DNA of 64,000 nt from Dallia pectoralis (lineage: Eukaryota; Chordata; Actinopteri; Esociformes; Umbridae), in contig CM055758.1 in the NCBI GenBank assembly GCA_029465975.1, forward strand, positions 10,169,845 to 10,233,844, written 5' to 3'. Below the pieces are notes generated by a model. That model worked only from the letters and a program-made list of their open reading frames with translations, was not told the origin of the DNA and did no database searches. A program made the position numbers and the translations under genes. Each line of letters begins with the position of its first letter. Position 1 is the stretch's first letter. Positions 23,301 through 35,000 of this stretch are shown piece after piece.

Positions 23301-25536
23301 CTACTGCCTTGTGGCTAGAAAACTACTTTTATTACAAATAACAAGTTGTGTATCCTCATTCCTCACTACACACATCTGTCCAGAATCTGTTTTCCATGTT
23401 CAAACACTTTGATTCTGATAAGAAATGCATAATGTACCACATAACAAAGTTGTTCTGTACAGCAAGTAGCAGTATTTTTTAAGTAAAAACATGAAAATTG
23501 CTTGATGAATACACTATATATGAAACAAACCGTGAAGGTAAACAACATTGATTATGTTCCACCAAAGATATTCACCATGGTAGCTAGATAGCTACTGTTG
23601 CTAAGTTTGTAATATGACTTTTCACTCACAACTGCCTTCTGCCTGATTTCCAACATTAGTCACCCTTACTTTTTAGACAACTTGTTTACAATTTTACTTC
23701 AAGCAAGATATTTCTGTCAGATAAGATAGTTAGTTAGGTCATCTATCATATTTTCGATATACATCACATTATACATGTACAAGCTTGCTAATGCTAATGA
23801 GATCTTATTAATCTCATTGAATCTGTTGTAGTGTGTCGGCCACAATCGTTTGTTGATTTACCCCACGTAAGCAGTATAGCCAGAGACCGTTCTGTGGCTG
23901 TCGGCCCGGCAAGGCAGGAACCCAAGCCAGGGCAATGGGGAGGCGTCGTCATATCTCTCAAGCCCCTGCGGATCCACAGAAACCCCTCCCAACCCCCCCG
24001 GGCTCCCAGCCTGCCAGAGTGTGAGGTCATCATACGGCAGCTCTATGATGCCAACCGTCTGCAGTCCCAGGAGGTCAGACTCTCAAGCTTTGCTTAATCC
24101 TTTTTTACACGTATTAATGTGCTGCGTATCTCATGGACCGATTTGTTACACTTAACTTTTCGTTTGTCAATGAAACTAAGTGAAAAACAAATGGATTGGT
24201 TTCATCTACATATTATAGCAACCAATGATCTCAGTGTGATTTGCTAAAAGGCTACAGAGGTGAATGCTTACATTTTGCTTTAATGTTTTATTGCGGAAAT
24301 TATTTTTTATCTATTCAACATTTGGTAGCAGTATAACCCACAATGATGCCTGTATATTTATGAGAAAGGGGGCCCATTTGACGCTCAAATTATTGTCTCA
24401 GAATGAGCGGATGGAGCTGGTAATGAGTCTTACTGGAGCTGGTAATTGAGGCTATCTGCTGCATTTGTTATTTTGTCCATCTCTCGTGGTGTTGGAGATT
24501 GACATAACACACTATTACGTTTCCTACTTTACAAAGTCGCTCAGATCTTACTCCTGCATCAAACATGTTCACTACGAGAACTGGTTGTTACTCATGTTTA
24601 TTGCCGTTCAAGTGTACACAATGTGCCTTCCAAGTTTACTATTAATTCACATGCTGATATTGACTTATTTTGTGAAAATAACTCTACAAAGCCACTGAGT
24701 TATGAAATAATCTAGCCAGCCAGCCTTTCCTGAGAATATCATTGGGAGTCTGTACTTGAGTCAGTAGATCTTGCTAATGTCTCTTGCTATAAAAGAAAAC
24801 ATTGCAACATTTAGTTTCCATGGTGGAATGATTGTCAGTGTTTTTTTCAGATGTCTCTTTTGCCCTGATTGTATCTTGTAGATTACACGGGTGAAGACTG
24901 TCCTCCGAGGCGTCATGTTCAACAAAAAAATTGCTCCAGAGAACCACATAATGACCAAGGCCTACCTTGCTGACAGTAGCAGGTGAACAGGAGTCGAGGA
25001 CACCAGAAGTAGATTCTTGCCCTACATCTGGAGCCTGCTGCTGGTTTTGTTTTACCTCATTTATTTCACACACCTGGTGTCACAGATTTAAATAGGTCTC
25101 AGATTATAAACTTGCACTGGAAACAAGAGTGGCTTTAGAGATTTTCTACATGCAGCAAGTGACAGAATACCTAGTGGGAAAATGTAGCCATTGATTTACA
25201 TAAATGATTTAAATAAGAGGACAAAGTTCTATAGATTAATTGTTCAATATTTTCCCTTTTAGCAAAGCAGGTGTTGTGAGGTTTCCCCAACTAGCACCAC
25301 TTCCCAAGAGAACGTAAGTAATCCTACTTTCTTTAAATTAATATGGAGAAACATTCACCATGAAATTGAGAACAGTCTCCATGTACAATATCCCTCTCAG
25401 GTCTGGAAACCAGGCTGGGGTGACAGAGAAGGTCATTCTCCCATCCATTAAAAATAGCCCGAGCACCAATATCGCAGAGAGGCAGAAGAGGACCCAGGCT
25501 GTACAGAGGAACAGGCTGAGGAAAATAGTGCATTGA
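14306..25536 (+). CDS. ccdc74: Coiled-coil domain-containing protein 74 (CCDC74A/B homologue), 7 exons, about 354 aa
   Basis: Seen: exons 14306-14630, 22739-22786, 22981-23142, 23832-24073, 24882-24982, 25263-25313 and 25401-25536 join in phase to 354 codons plus TGA. Exon 1 ends with the coiled-coil segment LQRNIQFLQRQHQETLQKLH followed by GEIDDLRRENK, and exon 2 reads ELQYKLIM, both matching the CCDC74 N-terminal coil. Exon 4 has CEVIIRQLYDANRLQSQE and the last exon NIAERQKRTQAVQRNRLRK, matching the conserved C-terminus. The exon 3 donor at 23143 was chosen because nearer GT sites (after 23093 and 23098) put exon 4 out of frame. Known: CCDC74 proteins are little characterised, with links to cilia, spindle and microtubules. 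The first intron is 8.1 kb and repeat-filled. Exon 1 has a tandem 42-bp duplication. Confidence 0.9.
14441..14524 (+). repeat. ccdc74: In-frame 42-bp tandem duplication in ccdc74 exon 1
   Basis: Two adjacent 42-bp copies (14441-14482, 14483-14524) encode AADGGEAHSSRDMD and AADRGEAHSSRDTD. The length keeps the reading frame and the copies differ at few bases, so the duplication is fairly young. It lies just before the conserved coiled coil. Confidence 0.93.
15688..16268. repeat. 37-bp minisatellite, ccdc74 intron 1
   Basis: About 15-16 copies with period 37, containing GGCTAGGTTGTCCCCAGGCA and CCTAAAGCTGCTCTCC. Copies differ mainly by CCAGG/CCTGG and GGCACC/GGGTA. It runs directly into the next, different array. 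Confidence 0.95.
16269..16595. repeat. 33-bp minisatellite, ccdc74 intron 1
   Basis: About ten copies with period 33, containing GTCACCAGTCTGGGTTGTCT and GCAGGGTCCTTA. The period is a multiple of 3, giving stop-free frames on both strands (11-residue repeats) with no gene-like features. Confidence 0.94.
17439..17867. repeat. 27-bp minisatellite, ccdc74 intron 1
   Basis: About 16 copies with period 27, containing AATGGGAACACTAACAAACA and AGACAAC. A-to-G and A-to-T variants (CTAACA, CTTACA, CTTACG) are clustered, with the CTTACG form at the 3' end. The frame repeats MGTLTNKTT on the plus strand and a Val/Phe/Leu-rich unit on the minus strand. Both are by-products of the period. Confidence 0.95.
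17961..18200. repeat. 41-bp minisatellite, ccdc74 intron 1
   Basis: Six nearly identical copies with period 41, containing AAAAGAAGTGTGCCATTGAC and TGCCATTTAGGG. One copy carries a one-base insertion. It lies under 100 bp from the 27-bp array but is unrelated to it. Confidence 0.95.
19251..21117. mobile_element. Non-autonomous hAT-like DNA transposon (1867 bp) nested in the Tc1 element
   Basis: The ends are inverted: left CAGAGCTGTGCTCGAGACC, right (reverse complement) CAGAGCTGTAGTACTCGAGA. They are flanked by an exact 8-bp duplication CTGTGTTC at 19243-19250 and 21118-21125. An 8-bp target duplication and CAG-type ends fit the hAT superfamily. Subterminal regions are rich in GAGACC/GAGACG words (19270-19430 and 20970-21105). 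The interior has no open frame longer than about 95 codons and no recognisable transposase, so it is non-autonomous. Confidence 0.88.
19268..19430. repeat. 33-bp subterminal tandem repeat inside the hAT-like element
   Basis: About four to five copies with period near 33, built from CGAGACCGAGACGAGACCGA and GACCGAAGGGGGC. Related GAGACC words recur near the other end of the element (21010-21100), as expected for subterminal transposase-binding sites. Translated frames (RDRDETETEGG) are not genes. Confidence 0.85.
22739..25313 (+). other. ccdc74: ccdc74 exons 2-6 and their introns; no other feature seen in the introns
   Basis: Introns 22787-22980, 23143-23831, 24074-24881 and 24983-25262 have ordinary composition. 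I see no transposon end, tandem array or RNA gene in them. Confidence 0.6.
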
Positions 25537-25642
25537 GACCAACCATGCAGAACAGGCCCAGTAACCAACAGGAAACTCCAGCTTCATTAGCCGAGATCAG
25601 GACCAGCTCACGCCATCGCCGTCGACAGACTTTATTTACATC

Positions 25643-25648
25643 AATAAA
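25643..25648 (+). terminator. ccdc74: ccdc74 polyadenylation signal
   Basis: AATAAA lies about 107 bases after the ccdc74 stop codon. Seven bases to its left (25631-25636) is TTTATT, the reverse complement of AATAAA, so both convergent genes have a candidate signal within 18 bp. Confidence 0.6.
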
Positions 25649-25776
25649 CACAACAGAGAGATTAACAGTGTCGCTTGAGCCGTCGTTGTTATGTTGGCCA
25701 AGTTATATTATTAGAAGGAACAGGATGAGTCTATGCTCATGAGAATTAGAAAAAAAAACAGGAGAACTGAGAAATA

Positions 25777-25782
25777 TTTATT
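25777..25782 (-). terminator. med15: med15 candidate polyadenylation signal
   Basis: TTTATT on the plus strand reads AATAAA on the minus strand, about 235 bases beyond the med15 stop. A second candidate is at 25631-25636. Which is used cannot be told from sequence. Confidence 0.5.
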
Positions 25783-26015
25783 TATGGCAAAGAAAAAAAA
25801 TCCCATACAAGTATACACACTTGAATGTTTTACAGAGCAAAGAGTTCAATTATTAGTCATACATTCTTCACCTCAAATCTGTATAAAACCCATCCCAAAA
25901 GAGAGTTGGTGCTCTCGACGAGACACAGACATACAGACTTCCAGTTCGCTCAGTCTTCATTATAAGTTATGTTCTCCCTTCGACGTTTGATATAAAGGTG
26001 CTGCGATGCTCTCGG

Positions 26016-29000
26016 CTACGCTGCAGAAAGACAGGCTTGCCTGACACTCTGTGCCCAAGTATTGAGCAGCGCGGTCACAGAGTGCTTGTCTGGGAGCTGC
26101 AGGAGCTTGGAGGTCATATTTCTGTGAACGTTCTGTAGGAAAGAGTTAGCACCTGGAAGAGACAAAATGATGCATAAGCATAAGCTGTTCGTGCAGCATC
26201 GGAGACCAGCAGGACAGTGAAGGAGCAAATATGCAGAACCCTTTGGCAGGACTGCTTCTGAGTAAGATGACGCAGAGCACTCGGAGGCCTCACTAGACCA
26301 GAAGTGAACGACATCTGAGTGAAACGGCCACTGTAGTGGAGTGCGGGCTACTGTCTTACCATACACCTGGCCATCGTCTGCCCACTGAGGGCTCTGGTCT
26401 GGGTAGTCTGCAGGAATGCTCAGCTGGAGAGGAGGCACACTTGGCAGGTTCTTGTCATCTAGAGGAATATGGCAAGAGTATCAGACGTCTAGATTATAAA
26501 GCGGTGGGATTTAACGAGCATCTGATAGCTTGCGTTGTTACTTAAACAAAATGTGGCCAAAAAAATTGTGCCTCTGGTTGATTCTTAACATTTGTCTTGT
26601 TTCTGAAGGAAAAATATATATTTTGCCCACCAAAATAACATAGTAAATAAAAAATAAAAGATTTTTTAATGCAGCATCTAGAATGCATACAGGCCCATTC
26701 TCAGCAACCATCAGTCCTGTGTTCCAATGGCACGTTGTTTTTGCCAATACAAGGCTAATTAATCCATAGAAAAACATCTTTAACTTATGATTCCTTTTTG
26801 ATTACATTAGCACCACATAGTGTGAACTGAATGATAGCCACCCGAGCAGCTATCAGTTTGATAAAAACACCCTGGCTGAATGTAGCTTTCCTGAGCTCAC
26901 CTAGTTTACAGATGAGGTGCACGGTGCCGTTGTTACTGCAGAACGCCGGGTCCAGGTTCACCAGGAACTTGGTGTTAAGGCGGGCCACCTCCCCTTGCAA
27001 GATGTTGGGAATGGTCTGGCGGTCATCCTCCTCGTGTTTCCTCTTCCGGGCTGCTATGATTGGCCCCCTGTGAGGAGAAGAGATACATGTTTCAGATAGC
27101 ACACACTCACCCTGCACACTTCTGAACTCATTTGCATATGTTCTGTATGCACTCACGTGATTGGGGGCCCGTGGATGGCTGTCATGGCTGGGGCAAAGGT
27201 ACGGTACAAGGAATGATTGAAGACAGGCGAGCGGATGTTTGCCATGACGGCATCCAACAACGGCTGGCACAGGTACTGCTGCTTGGTGCAGGGGACAGGT
27301 GGAGGAGGTGGCGTCGGCTGAAAAGTGTTCACATACGAAATGGGAAACCTCTTGTTAAATGGTTGCCAGCTGTTAGGTTTTGCCCATTCACGTAATGTAT
27401 CGTCGTTACGAACAAGCAACAGAAAGACATCGAGAACCGAACATCAGTATAAATGCACTAATGTCTTTAACAGTTAAAAGACATGGTGTCAAACCTACCA
27501 CAGCCATGTCGTTCTTCAGTTTCTCTAGCGCGATCTCACACTTCTGTAAGAGCCTGAGAGGACACCTGTAGGTGAGCGACAGGAGATAAAACGGTAAGAG
27601 ACAAACAGAAATGGGCACCGACACGCATGTAATCACCCGTGTATTAGTTCACCTTGCATTTGGGTCAGTCAGAATGTTCAGCAGACTCTTCATCTTACTC
27701 AGGTCCTTTTTCCTGTCTGTTCAGAACACAGATCTCTTTAGTGAGCGGGAACAGCGCCAAGCGTTGACATTGCACAGTGAATGACAGAGCGCCACGGCGT
27801 TAGCGCATACCTTCGTTTTTGTCTATCTTGTTGATCATCCTGCGTAGTGGCTCAATGTATTTGGAGAGCTGTTTGAGTTTCTCCATGTACTGCTGGTCCT
27901 CAAGCTGAGAGGCACCGGCTGAGCTGGGGTTCCCTACAGACCAGCAGACAGACAGACACAGACCCACCAGCAGACAGACAGACAGACACAGACCCACCAG
28001 CAGACAGACAGACAGACACAGACCCACCAGCAGACAGACAGACACAGACCCACCAGCAGACAGACAGACACAGACCCACCAGCAGACAGACAGACAGACA
28101 CAGACCCACCAGCAGACAGACAGACACAGACCCACCAGCAGACAGACAGACACAGACCCACCAGCAGACAGACAGACACAGACAGACAGGATAATCATCA
28201 GAATCCAATCCTCACATACATACAAAGTGTCATGTGCACAGTTACACCATATTGACCTTCTGAATGGGCATTCTGTAGAACAAGGAGCTAGGACAGAAGT
28301 AGGACAATAAGTGGGACAGTACCTGGGGTATTGAGGGGTCCTGGAGAAGGGACACCATAGCTCTGGGGAGTGCGTACATTTGCTGGGCTATGTGAAGGCT
28401 GAGGTGATGGGCTTGGCTGGAAGCCTCCTGGTGACGGTGTGGGACCAGAACTGCTGCGAGGAACACAGAACAAGGGTACCGTTGATACCAGAACGTCATG
28501 TTAAGGATCCACCTAAATGATCACACGTCTGGTTTCCTCACCAGAGTGAGCTGGGCTGGGAGGACGGGGGTTGTGGCGATGGCTGTGGTTGTGGAGGAGG
28601 GGGCATGGACTGGGGTGTGTGAACCTGTCCCGGCGATGGAGAGGAAATCATCTGGTGCTGCTGGACCTGTGGATGAGAAGAAAAGAAGAAGAACAGGGCT
28701 GACAACAGACACGTTTAAAACGGTAGACCCCAGCACCAATTCAGCTGGTTGGAATGCCGGTACCATCCATCAATCCTCAGCTATTACGCCAACCAAAGCC
28801 TCCGTGCCTGATGAAGAAGCTGAGAAGAGAAAGTCTTACCGGTACTTACCAAACACCACTACAAACATACGGCCCCGAGTCCTAACAACAAGAGAAATAA
28901 CACACCACAATTCCAACAACATCTATAGGCATATAGATTAGATATAGACTCTGCATGAGAAGACTTTCTCCATCAGGTCTATTCCAGTGGTCTTTGCAAA

Positions 29001-32000
29001 GGAACAGGCGGGGAGGTTTGGGTGGATATCTGAGGACTGCATCGAGGGGGATGAGGTTGGCATGAGGAAGCACACCAGAGGGACACGAACTCAAGAGGTC
29101 TGGTCACCACAGGGGGTCAGAGTAGATAGACTGCCTGTTCACTACCCTGGCGTAAATACCTGTGGCAGCTGCTGTCCTCCCATGGCAGCAGAGTTTGGAG
29201 GTATGGCAGGGTTCGGGGCAGCACGGGGCAACCGGGGTGGCATTTGCATCCCAGGGCGACTCATCTTGGAGGAGGACAAAGGGGACAACAGACGTGTCAC
29301 AAGCAAAACAAGAAATGCAGTGCATCAGCGGAGATGAGGCACATGCACACCCCAGAAGCAAAACTGACACACAAAACAAACGGATCTTTAACCCCGAAGA
29401 GAAAGACACAGCCAGGTCTCCAGGGTCAGAGGTCACAGAAAAAATGGTTGCCATGACAAGTGCTTGGCTTGACCAGTGAGAACATGCTTCTCTTTATACA
29501 GTTTATATGTGCAGTAGATAAACATCTGTCAACAAATAACAATGCAAAGGATGATGTAGCCAGCTTTGCATTAAGTCTAAAAACTATTATATAGTTCAAC
29601 CACAATAGGATCCTTAGCAGTTATCCTCCAACTGTAAGTTGGCCTACTAGATGAGTGGGGTTAGGTTATTCAATTATTTATGGTCTTTGCCTCTAAGAGA
29701 AGCACTGGTAGATAAAGAAGCTCAGTGGCTAAGCAGCTAGACAAAATAGGGTTAACATTTTGCATTGACATGTATGTAATTGTCATCATACTTCACCACC
29801 ATTGTTGTGATTGGCCGTAATACATGCCTATTGATATCTTCCATTTCCTTTACTAAATTCTACAGCAGCAAAAACATCACAACGTTCGAAGCTAAAAGGC
29901 CAAAACGAAAAGTGAAACACTCAAATCCAGAGTTCTACCGTTTTAAAGGGAAGTGGCGAGTGTGGAAAAAAAAGACTTGGTTCGAATGCAGCCTAGCGTG
30001 GTTGCGATTCACCTCACATTCGTAATGTGTAACATCAGTAAAGAACTGGCCTCTGTAGGACAGAGCATACATGCAGATGCAGCAGGAGGGGCCACATGCG
30101 GGGGGGGCATGACATTCTCAAGCATATGGTACAATAAAGACATTTCCCTCAGCAATCCACCCACAGGTTTCAATCTGAGAAATATTTAACAGGGGAAAGT
30201 AGCAGTGGGGTAAAGAGGTCTAGAGGAATACTCTAGTGTGGGAGCTAAGGTGAATCCTAGCTCCCACACTAGAGACCAGAGACAAATGGTGAGCCTGGCC
30301 TAGATTATCTGAAAGCAGGATATATGCAAATGACAAATACGAGTTGGTTTCCTGATAACATTGAGCAATAAACACTACGACGTCATGATTATGGTAGAAG
30401 TAGTGTTGTTTTCACAGTTTGCATGTTTGTGCTGTGACACTAATACCTGGTTTAGTATCACAATACTCGATATCATCATGATACTGAATACTAAAACACC
30501 ACAAAAAAGTAACAGACCAAGTCACAGAAAGGTATTTGATTCAGGAAAACTCTGCAGCTGCCCTGTTCAATCGTTGGGCCTCTAAGTTACATAACACAAC
30601 ATAGAAACATTTTCAAGAACATTTTCTTAAAAAAAAAAAAAAAAAACTTGAAAACATTAATAAATGAATTATACAATCATTTTGACTTTACCAATATAAC
30701 TAAATAGCAATGACATAAATCATTCATGAAAGCTGGGTCATGACCGAAAGAACGAGATCGCGGGTACAAGCGGCCGAAATGGGTTTTCTCAGAAAGGTGG
30801 CTGGCCTCTCCCTTAGGGATAGGGTGAGAAGCTCAGTCATCCGAGAGGAACTCGGAGTAGAGCCGCTGCTCCTTTGCATAGAAAGGAGCCAGTTGAGGTG
30901 GTTCGGGCATCTGGTACGAATGCCACCTGGGCGCCTCCCTAGAGAGGTGTTCCAGGCACGTCCAGCTGGGAGGAGACCTCGGGGAAGACCCAGGACTAGG
31001 CCTGGGAACGCCTCGGGATTCCCCAGTCAGAGCTGGCTAATGTTGCCCGGGAAAGGAAAGTTTGGGGTCCCCTGCTAGAGCTGCTACCCCCGCGACCCGA
31101 CCACGGATAAGCGGTTGAAGATGAGATGAGATAAATCATTCCATTCACATGATCAAACAACTAAACATATATGTTTTTGGAGACAATTTCGGTTGTTTGA
31201 TCATGTGAATGGAATGATTTTGTGATGGACGCTGGCAGATGTGTCAAAAACAGAGCATTGGGCTTTTTGTCTAATTTGAGATCGTAGCTTGACCAGAGAA
31301 TGACCAGGTATCGGTTCTTTGTTAGTGAGTAATATGAGTGAGGGGAGTGGCCAGTGTAAGTGAGTAATATGAGTAAGGGGAGTGGCCAGTGTAAGTGAGT
31401 AATATGAGTAAGGGGAGTGGCCAGTGTAAGTGAGTAATATGAGTAAGGGGAGTGGCCAGTGTAAGTGAGTAATATGAGTAAGGGGAGTGGCCAGTGTAAG
31501 TGAGTAATATGAGTAAGGGAGTGGCCAGTGTAAGTGAGTATTATGAGTAAGGGGAGTGGCCAGTGAACAAGTACAAATGGCCGAGCTATGCCATACGAAG
31601 ATAAGTCTTTCGCTTTCATGAACAATATATTTTTCCATAACATATTCAAGACTGTATATGAACAGTAAAGATTTTTTTTAATCCCTTCAATCTTGTCATA
31701 TCAGGTTTATGAGTAAGGTCTTGCTTTATTGCACTCTGGACAGTCGTTGTTGAGATGTGTCTTCATCCGAAGCACAGAAAGTCTACTCTGCTCCGAGGGA
31801 AAACGCTGTCCAGTCATCTACATTCACTCAGCTCACAGATCTCACAATGAGTCAAAGCAAACAAACGTAACGTATACAGTTACTAACCATCCGAAACCTG
31901 AATGGTGCTGGCCAGTTGGACCCGTGGGCTAATCTGCTATGTCATGATCCCTTTCAGATGTCTAACGCTGTGTGTGGTGCCTTAATTGGCTCTTTTCAGT

Positions 32001-35000
32001 GCAGCATCCAAACACAGAGTGGAGAACTTAATGCGGTCCAGAGCACGACCAATAAATAAGGACAAGCAGGCACGCGTGGACACACTTGATCCTATTATTC
32101 GCTTATGACAGATGCACAAACGTTAAAATGACAATAATGTGATAATTTAATAAAACCATTTAGCAGAAACACCACACATAAGTATGGTAATTGACAGAGA
32201 CTAAATTATCCTGACCCTTGACCTGGATCGTAATGAAATAGTGTGGTCATTTCAGAGGGGTAAATATGCAAACATGCACTCAGATCAGGCCAGACTCTGT
32301 CCCCTGTCAGCCTGCCATGCTGTGCTGTGCTCTTACCGGGCCAGGACCTGTTACAGCCTGCTGAGCAAGAGCTGCTGCCTGTTGAGCCTGCTGTGCTGCC
32401 TGCTGTGCTGCCTGCTGGACCTGCTGCTGCTGTTGCAATGCTCTAACCTGGACACACACACACACAGAACACCCAGCACATAAATACATAGGGAAGCAAG
32501 CAAGCAGCGAGGTGTGTAAAAAAAAAGTATAATATAGATAATAAACATATAGTGGAAAACAAAATGACACCATTATTTTTAATGGAGACCCAAACTTTGA
32601 GTAAATCTTTTAACACAACCTCTGCTTTACCTGCAAGATCTTGAGCTGCTGCTGTTGCTGCTGCTGCTGCTGACTGAGCGAGCTGATGGGCACATGCTGT
32701 GTGGTGGGCATGTGCCCAGCCAGAGAATTTGGAACCATGCCCTGCTGCTGTTGGGAGTGGGGAGGGAGCTGGGTGGCCTGGGAGGGAACCTGTTGTTGCT
32801 GGACCATGTGTTGGATGGACTGAGCTTGGGCCTGGGCTTGGGCTTGGGCCTGAGCTTGAGCCTGGGCTTGGGCCTGGGCTTGGGCTTGGGCCTGGGCTTG
32901 GGCCTGGGCCTGAGCTTGGGCCTGGGCTTGGGCCTGAGCTTGGGCCTGAGCTTGAGCCTGAGCTTGAGCCTGAGCTTGAGCCTGGGCTTGAGCCTGGGCT
33001 TGAGCCTGGGCTTGAGCCTGAGCTTGGGCCTGAGCTTGGGCCTGAGCTTGGGCTTGAGCGTGCTGCTGCTGTTGTTGTTGTTGCTGCTGGAGTTGTAACT
33101 GAGCAATCTGCTGTTGCTGGAGTCTTGGGTGCATCTAATGAAAGGAAACGCATTTTAAAACACAACTGCCTCCATTTGTGTATCAACCTTCTGTCTGAAT
33201 GCTGGGCTCCTCGAATTACTATGACACTTCAGTTGACGATTAATTTTCACAAGAATAATTGCGATTAACAATTTAATCGTCTATATTGTTATAGAACTAT
33301 CGCTATTGTGTCCTAAGCCTAATAATATGGTAATAATTAACATAAGCTTTATTAATGAATACAGTCCCAATGTCCTGTGTGTTCATTTTCACTTGTTATG
33401 GCATTTGTGACAGCCAAATAAAGATTATGGCCAAAGTAATTTAGCCATGACCAGCCGAGTTTACGAATTGCATTCACAATTTACAACCATTATCTGTAGT
33501 TACAGGCCTACAGGACTGTGCTCTACTAATTCCCAATTTTCTAAAGCTGCCTGAAAGCATTCTGGAAGTTTATCAGCGGTGTGGTTTTATGGTTTCTTGT
33601 TTCCAAACACTTTGACAGTAGAGTCCAGTCTGTGGTAAAGTCCTGTATTGTCAAGCTCATGTATGGGGTCATATTTAAGCTTGACCATGAGTCTGGTGTT
33701 GTGAGTAAAGTCCATTTCTTATAAATCCTTGCGAATTAGAATATTTTCTTCTCTTGGCTGATGATGGCAGTTTTGAAGAAGTATGTTTTTCTTGGCAATT
33801 TGTACTGCGCGTCAAATTTTTCGCACATAAACAACCTCAATTGGTTTCCTATTCCGCAATAGGGCCTCCACTCACGCTGCCAAACTTGCCTTGGTGAAGA
33901 TGACTATTGTACCAATTTCTGATATCGGGGATGTAAATTAAAGAACTGCCTCAAACCCTCTACTGAAAACATTAGATGTGGTTTACTACGGTGTCAATCA
34001 CTTTGTAACCAATGCCCCATACAACACCCACCACTGCAAGCTTTACGCATGTGTAATGTTCCTGTGTAGGTGATACCTGTTGCTGCTGGTTTTGGGCCTG
34101 TTGCTGCTGCTGGTTTTGGTGCTGTTGCTGAAGCTGCTGGTTCTGATTGTGTTGCTGTTGTAACTGCTGCAACTTCAGCTGCTGCTGCTGCTGCTGGACC
34201 TGAAACTGCTGCTGCTGTATGGCTGTCTGTTGTTGTTGTTGTTGTTGAATGGCTGTCTGTTGCTGTTGTTGTTGTTGCATGGCTGTCTGTTGCTGCTGTT
34301 GCATGGCTGTCTGTTGCTGCTGTGCCTGAAACTGCTGGAACGGTGTCTGTTGCATCTGCATCTGCATCGGACCTCCTACTACAGGGAGGATGTGAACAAA
34401 ACAGACACACATCCTCCAGCTGAGAATTTGGGGAAAGTCCTGAAGGAAATGCTTTACACCGGAGCCTCTCTAAGGATGTGGATGGACATAGAAATGTAAT
34501 TGTGCAGTGCATGTCAGCCAAGACGTGTGTGTGTGTGTGTCAGTCAGAGCTTTCCACACACTTCTCCCCAGCTCCAGTCACGCTTCACATGCTGTGCTAC
34601 CCTTCATCTGCAGTTACATGCTCGAAGCCACACTAACAGACTTATGTTGATGGTGCCCATCAGAAAACCCGATGTCATGACAAGTAGGGTCTTTATCGAA
34701 CTGTACGTGTGGGGCGATATAAACGATATAACGACAAAATGAACAAAATAATAATAGAGTTGTAAAGGGTGAGAAATGCACTCACTCGCTTGGGGATTTA
34801 CAGCCACTCCTGGCATGGTATGCGTGCCCATTTGGATCGGTCCACCCATGGACGCGCCAGGCGGCCGGGGCACCATGCCGATGGAGCCGGCCACTCCTGG
34901 AACACCTGTCAGTGTTGTCAGGGGATTCATGGGATCTGCAAGATGTAAGACAATACAAACAATAATGGAGGCAGACGGATACACCCAAATGTCCAAGAGT

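Larger units (their letters stand above)
29265..32336 (-). other. med15 intron (3.07 kb) with LINE fragment, two hairpins and a 35-bp array
   Basis: Between exons 32447-32337 and 29264-29160. It holds the perfect 16-bp hairpin at 30231-30274, the LINE 3' fragment at 30726-31130, the 29-bp inverted repeat at 31133-31220 and the minisatellite at 31325-31566. The rest (29265-30230, 31567-32336) shows nothing I recognise. Confidence 0.8.

Noticed and set aside
30740..31078. 112-codon Arg-rich frame as a possible host gene
   Set aside because: Matches the reverse-transcriptase C-terminal tail of common fish LINEs, with target-site duplication and simple 3' tail.
32627..33268. Leu/Gly/Pro-rich plus-strand frames and other minus-strand frames over the med15 Gln region
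   Set aside because: Shadows of the AQ/CAG repeats; only the frame encoding MHPRLQQQQ and AQAQ joins the other med15 exons in phase.
33972..34521. Alternative minus-strand frame of 175 codons (Ala/Thr/Asp-rich)
   Set aside because: A shifted reading of the CAG/CAA tract of med15 exon 34375-34077.
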